DNA of 16,452 nucleotides from Candidatus Heimdallarchaeota archaeon (GTDB lineage Archaea; Asgardarchaeota; Heimdallarchaeia; Heimdallarchaeales; Heimdallarchaeaceae), in assembly GCA_016839875.1 (NCBI GenBank), contig JAEOTK010000165.1, positions 1 through 16,452 of the forward strand. Direction: 5' to 3'. The position numbers and the translations under genes are program-made. This document shows, one piece after another, positions 13,752 through 16,452 of this stretch. The notes under the pieces were generated by a model. That model ran no database searches. It was not told the DNA's origin and worked only from the letters and a program-made list of their open reading frames with translations. Position 1 is the stretch's first letter. Each line of letters starts with the position of its first letter.

Positions 13752-15086
13752 AGAATGAGAAGTTTTAGACACTTCAATATCTGGTACATCCAGAACCTGT
13801 AATTCTGATTCTATAGGTTCATCTGTACCATTAACATAATCAATATCATCCTCAACACGTTTGATGTTTGTTGCAAACCAAGTTAGTCCTAAGAAGAACA
13901 ATCCAAGAACAACTGCTCCTATGAAGACATACTGCAAATCCACTACTTCTGCTATTACACCACTTAATATCATCCCTAAAGGAGCAGTCATCTGTGCAAT
14001 AGTAATTCTAACAGACATAACTCTACCAAGTTTCTCTTTTGGAACTACTGTTTGCCATATTGTTTGACTAGATATATTTGCCATGGGCAATGCAAAACCA
14101 ATTAGTAACATACCTATCCCCATAAACCAGAACATGCCTTCAGGAGTCAAAGTAGCAATAATATAACCTATATACATAATAAATATTCCAAGCACAACAC
14201 CATTTACTTTTTTCTTGAAACCTTTCCATATTATGAATAAAACTGATCCTGCAATTGTGCCAGCTTGACTGAAAGCTAAAACATATGAAAGTTGTATTTC
14301 TCCTCCACCATGATTTAGTACAAATAAATTCAAAAGTACAAAAAGCGGCACTAAGAATAAATTAGCTGCAGTAAAAACACTAAGTAATGATAATAATCCT
14401 TTCTTTTCTCTAATAAATGAAATTCCTTCTTTGAATTCAGAGAAAAAGGAGGATTTTTGTTCTTTTGCTTCTATATCTTTTTTCTTTATTTTTGGTATTT
14501 TTATGAATATTAATGGAATTACTGCAGCAAGAAATGTAGCTGCATCAATCCATAGTACTTGATGCATTGGAAAAGCAGCATATAGTACAGCTGCCACTAG
14601 AGGACCAATCAAGAAAATTATGCTTGACATAAAGAAGTCGAAACTGTTAAATCGATTAAGATGTTTCCTTGGAATCATTATTGGTATTAGTGCTTGGATA
14701 GCCGGAGTGTGAAATGCTTGGAATACTCCCCTTAATGCAATAAATACTAGAAGTATTGGTACTGTTACAACATCAGATCTGAATAAGAATAATAGAGCTA
14801 CAGTTGCAACTGCTTGTAGAAAGTCTACTGAACCTAGAAGTCCTTTTCTATTCAGTCTATCAACAAGAACTCCTGCAATTGGTGTTAATAGTATAGTGGG
14901 TGCAAATCCAATAAAAGCTGATAATGAAAGATAAAGTGCACTCTCAGTTTTTACAGTTATCCACCATATTAAAACGAATTGAACAATATTGGAACCCAAT
15001 AATGATGTTAGCTGACCTGACCAGAATAAGATATACCCTTTAAGATTCGAAGTTATTCCATTTTCGTCTTTCATTTTATCTTTCAT
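13731..15086 (-). CDS. Major facilitator superfamily transporter, exporter-like
   Basis: The 451-residue membrane carrier has about 10-12 TM segments. It resembles the MFS_3/EntS-like group of drug and siderophore exporters: GYILFWSGQLTSLLGSNIVQF at 17-37, and motif A as GVLVDRLNRK at 72-81 in the loop between segments 2 and 3. A charged central loop (KIPKIKKKDIEAKEQKSSFF) separates the two halves. The last 40 or so residues are an acidic, hydrophilic cytoplasmic tail (VEDDIDYV onward). By family it uses a proton or ion gradient for drug or metabolite efflux; the substrate is unknown. ATG at 15086 is used; a second ATG at 15074 is also in frame. The gene has its own TATA box (15138-15147) with a palindrome at the start site, faces a divergent winged-helix regulator, and ends in a strong hairpin-type terminator. 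Confidence 0.93.
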   Translation of the reverse strand: MKDKMKDENGITSNLKGYILFWSGQLTSLLGSNIVQFVLIWWITVKTESALYLSLSAFIGFAPTILLTPIAGVLVDRLNRKGLLGSVDFLQAVATVALLFLFRSDVVTVPILLVFIALRGVFQAFHTPAIQALIPIMIPRKHLNRFNSFDFFMSSIIFLIGPLVAAVLYAAFPMHQVLWIDAATFLAAVIPLIFIKIPKIKKKDIEAKEQKSSFFSEFKEGISFIREKKGLLSLLSVFTAANLFLVPLFVLLNLFVLNHGGGEIQLSYVLAFSQAGTIAGSVLFIIWKGFKKKVNGVVLGIFIMYIGYIIATLTPEGMFWFMGIGMLLIGFALPMANISSQTIWQTVVPKEKLGRVMSVRITIAQMTAPLGMILSGVIAEVVDLQYVFIGAVVLGLFFLGLTWFATNIKRVEDDIDYVNGTDEPIESELQVLDVPDIEVSKTSHSIDAAKE

Positions 15087-15117
15087 TTTATCAAATCCGC
15101 TTAATTTTCTCTCTTAC

Positions 15118-15134
15118 TGGAGAAGGCTTCTCCA
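15118..15134. promoter_or_regulatory. 17-bp palindrome between MFS TATA box and gene, candidate operator
   Basis: TGGAGAAG and CTTCTCCA are perfect 8-bp arms around one G. The site starts just downstream of the TATA box and covers the region up to the expected MFS start site near 15117. The regulator at 15216 is the natural candidate to bind it. Confidence 0.6.
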
Positions 15135-15137
15135 AAC

Positions 15138-15147
15138 ACATATATAA
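15138..15147 (-). promoter_or_regulatory. TATA box of the MFS gene
   Basis: The - strand reads CTTATATATG. The predicted start site is near 15117, giving a leader of about 31 bases; GGATTTGAT just before the ATG may act as a weak ribosome site. Confidence 0.6.
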
Positions 15148-15170
15148 GGATTTCCACATGCAGAGAAAAA

Positions 15171-15179
15171 TTTAAATTC
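15171..15179 (+). promoter_or_regulatory. TATA-like box of the winged-helix regulator gene
   Basis: TTTAAATTC, preceded by GAGAAAAA, is centred near 15175. The predicted start is near 15200, about 16 bases before the GTG at 15216. It is back to back with the MFS promoter. Confidence 0.5.
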
Positions 15180-15215
15180 ATAGGTCTAATATGTCAATAG
15201 CAAGAAATAACCAAA

Positions 15216-15929
15216 GTGAGACATTTGGAAGAAGATATTATTACTTTCAAGGAAGATGCTATTAGTGTATTAACAGATCAGAGACTTTGGAAGGTAATTG
15301 AAGATCCTAGATATGAACCTATTTTTCATGCTCTCAGAGACGGCCCAATGACTGTTAGAGATTTAACAAAGAAATATAATCAAATTATCTATGATTTTAT
15401 TGAGACTTTAGAATTGTCTTCAAAACAAAAGAAGGAAAGAAAGGAAGAGCTTGAAAGAGTAGAAAAGACCATCTACAAATATCTTAACTATCTACAAAAG
15501 GAAAAGCTAATTGTGATAGCAGGCAAAAGAATTCAAGTAGATGAAACAGGTAGAATCACTCAAGCAGCTTCAGAGAATCTCTATGGTCGAACAGCTAAAT
15601 TATATCTTTTTACTGGAGAAGATGCTGATTTGAAAAAAATCCTCGAATTAAAAGTTTCTCTACCGATAATCGGAAAGATGTTAAGTTTAATGCATGATCT
15701 ACCTGAACCTTCAGAAAAATGCTTATCTGAAGTATTGCTTAAGATTTTCACAAACATAACAAATGAGAGAAAAGAAATATTCCAAAAATATTCAGATGAG
15801 ATTGCCGAAGTTTCTCAAAATGCGTCATATGAAATAATGAAGAACGTCATCCAAAGCTTGGATGTTCTGAACGCAATTCTTGAACCTCATGACTTTAAAA
15901 AAGAATTAGAAAAATGTTTCAAAAAATAA
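15216..15929 (+). CDS. Winged-helix transcriptional regulator, ArsR-like
   Basis: This 237-residue protein is a probable DNA-binding repressor. Residues about 29-52 (DPRYEPIFHALRDGPMTVRDL) form the first helices of an ArsR-type winged helix. Residues 81-100 (VEKTIYKYLNYLQKEKLI) form the recognition helix and strand, and GKRIQV the wing. Between them lies an unusual insert of about 25 residues, ending in a Lys/Glu-rich run (about 68-80). The C-terminal half (130-237) is helical with no recognised ligand domain and holds two cysteines (KCLSEV and near the end). It is divergent from the MFS gene, whose start site carries a perfect palindrome, so control of that transporter, and perhaps of itself, is likely. 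Start is GTG at 15216; the frame is closed by TAG at 15198. TTG at 15225 is another possible start. Confidence 0.85.
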   Translation: MRHLEEDIITFKEDAISVLTDQRLWKVIEDPRYEPIFHALRDGPMTVRDLTKKYNQIIYDFIETLELSSKQKKERKEELERVEKTIYKYLNYLQKEKLIVIAGKRIQVDETGRITQAASENLYGRTAKLYLFTGEDADLKKILELKVSLPIIGKMLSLMHDLPEPSEKCLSEVLLKIFTNITNERKEIFQKYSDEIAEVSQNASYEIMKNVIQSLDVLNAILEPHDFKKELEKCFKK

Positions 15930-15934
15930 AAGCA

Positions 15935-16452
15935 TTACATTCTTCTTCGCTTTTTACTCAGTATTTTTTTCATTTTGTCTAGACTTATAGATTTACCATG
16001 TGAAACATGCATAACCTTAGCTCCACTATCAATTATCTTTTCCCAACTAGTCAAAACTTGTTCAATATCTTGTGCTATTGATGGTAATCCTGGATTTAAT
16101 CTAAGAGGAAAACCATGCGCACAACATCCAATAAATGCGTTACCTGTTTTTGTGATAATAGAAAGTGTTCCAGCTGTATGTCCGGGTGTATGTATAACTG
16201 AAGCATCTATTCCATATTCTTGTAGAGAATATTCATCTTTAACTATTATATCAGGTTCAACTGGTTCATACAATTTCATGGATTTAGGAACAGTGCTCAT
16301 AAGTATTTTAGATGGGAGTGAGATTGTCTTAACAGCTGTTGATGTTCCTGTTCTTAGAAATTCAGCATCATTTTCGTGAACTAATACTTTAGCTCCTGTA
16401 ATTTCCTTCTGACTCTTTAAAGCACTAACATGATCAAAATGAGCGTGATTTA
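15935..16452 (-). CDS. Metallo-beta-lactamase-fold hydrolase, N-terminus beyond the window
   Basis: The frame stays open to the right edge, so the ATG at 16300 is internal and about 171 residues are visible. The first visible residues, NHAHFDHVSAL, are the HxHxDH zinc motif. HTPGHTAGT gives the third-site His, and VSHG near the C-terminus the last His. At the place where the family normally has the metal-bridging Asp (a GD motif) this protein has FIGCCAHG, so Cys replaces Asp. By family, members hydrolyse esters, thioesters, lactones or phosphodiesters with one or two zinc or iron ions. The C-terminus is very basic (KKILSKKRRRM). It is convergent with the regulator gene, with only five bases between the stops. 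The reaction cannot be assigned. Confidence 0.9.
   Translation of the reverse strand, partial: NHAHFDHVSALKSQKEITGAKVLVHENDAEFLRTGTSTAVKTISLPSKILMSTVPKSMKLYEPVEPDIIVKDEYSLQEYGIDASVIHTPGHTAGTLSIITKTGNAFIGCCAHGFPLRLNPGLPSIAQDIEQVLTSWEKIIDSGAKVMHVSHGKSISLDKMKKILSKKRRRM

Noticed and set aside
15975..16379. 134-codon + strand frame opposite the metallo-beta-lactamase gene
   Set aside because: The - strand frame carries HxHxDH and the TPGH motif and stays open to the window edge, so this is its shadow.

Overview
This 16.5 kb, AT-rich window comes from an archaeon, most likely an Asgard (Promethearchaeota) lineage. The reasons are archaeal-type promoters (TATA-like boxes 22-32 nt upstream of several start codons, with little or no leader), an Arf/Ras-like small GTPase, and three proteins whose N-termini look like longin/roadblock domains, the GTPase-platform fold common in Asgard genomes. 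The Asgard assignment is an inference from gene content; the window holds no rRNA or tRNA marker. I see no tRNA, rRNA, CRISPR array, insertion sequence or integrase, and no gene-free stretch longer than about 300 bases.

Left part (1-5123, + strand). A 5'-truncated Arf-like GTPase is followed with zero spacing by a 7-TM membrane protein, which overlaps by four bases a two-domain protein (flavin-reductase-like split barrel plus a PCP_red-type C-terminal domain). These three look like one translationally coupled operon. Next come two tandem 468-aa paralogues, about 40-45% identical by eye. Each has an N-terminal longin-like domain and a C-terminal region whose pattern recalls the DENN-like modules of the folliculin/C9orf72/SMCR8 group. 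A GTPase, a receptor-topology 7-TM protein and two possible GTPase regulators side by side are the most interesting content here.

Middle part (5124-8955, + strand). An ABC-2 type exporter (ATPase plus a roughly 12-TM permease) is driven by a promoter with a perfect 14-bp palindrome centred on the predicted transcription start. It is followed by an extended-SDR NAD(P)-dependent epimerase/dehydratase-like protein with a hairpin and T-run after its stop.

Right part (8993-15086, - strand). Mostly singly transcribed genes: a third, shorter longin-like protein with a CxxC-x5-C motif, a Gfo/Idh/MocA oxidoreductase, a small two-TM protein, a PflA-type radical SAM protein with a second cysteine cluster, a saccharopine dehydrogenase-like oxidoreductase, and an MFS exporter-like transporter ending in a textbook hairpin plus T-run. 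Divergent from the MFS gene is a winged-helix regulator. A 17-bp palindrome lies at the MFS promoter and is a candidate operator for it. The window ends inside a metallo-beta-lactamase-fold hydrolase on the - strand, convergent with the regulator.

Two modes of translation start recur. Genes inside operons carry GGTGA/GTGAT or GGAGG Shine-Dalgarno sequences, while several first genes have a TATA-like box so close to the start codon that their mRNAs should be leaderless or nearly so.
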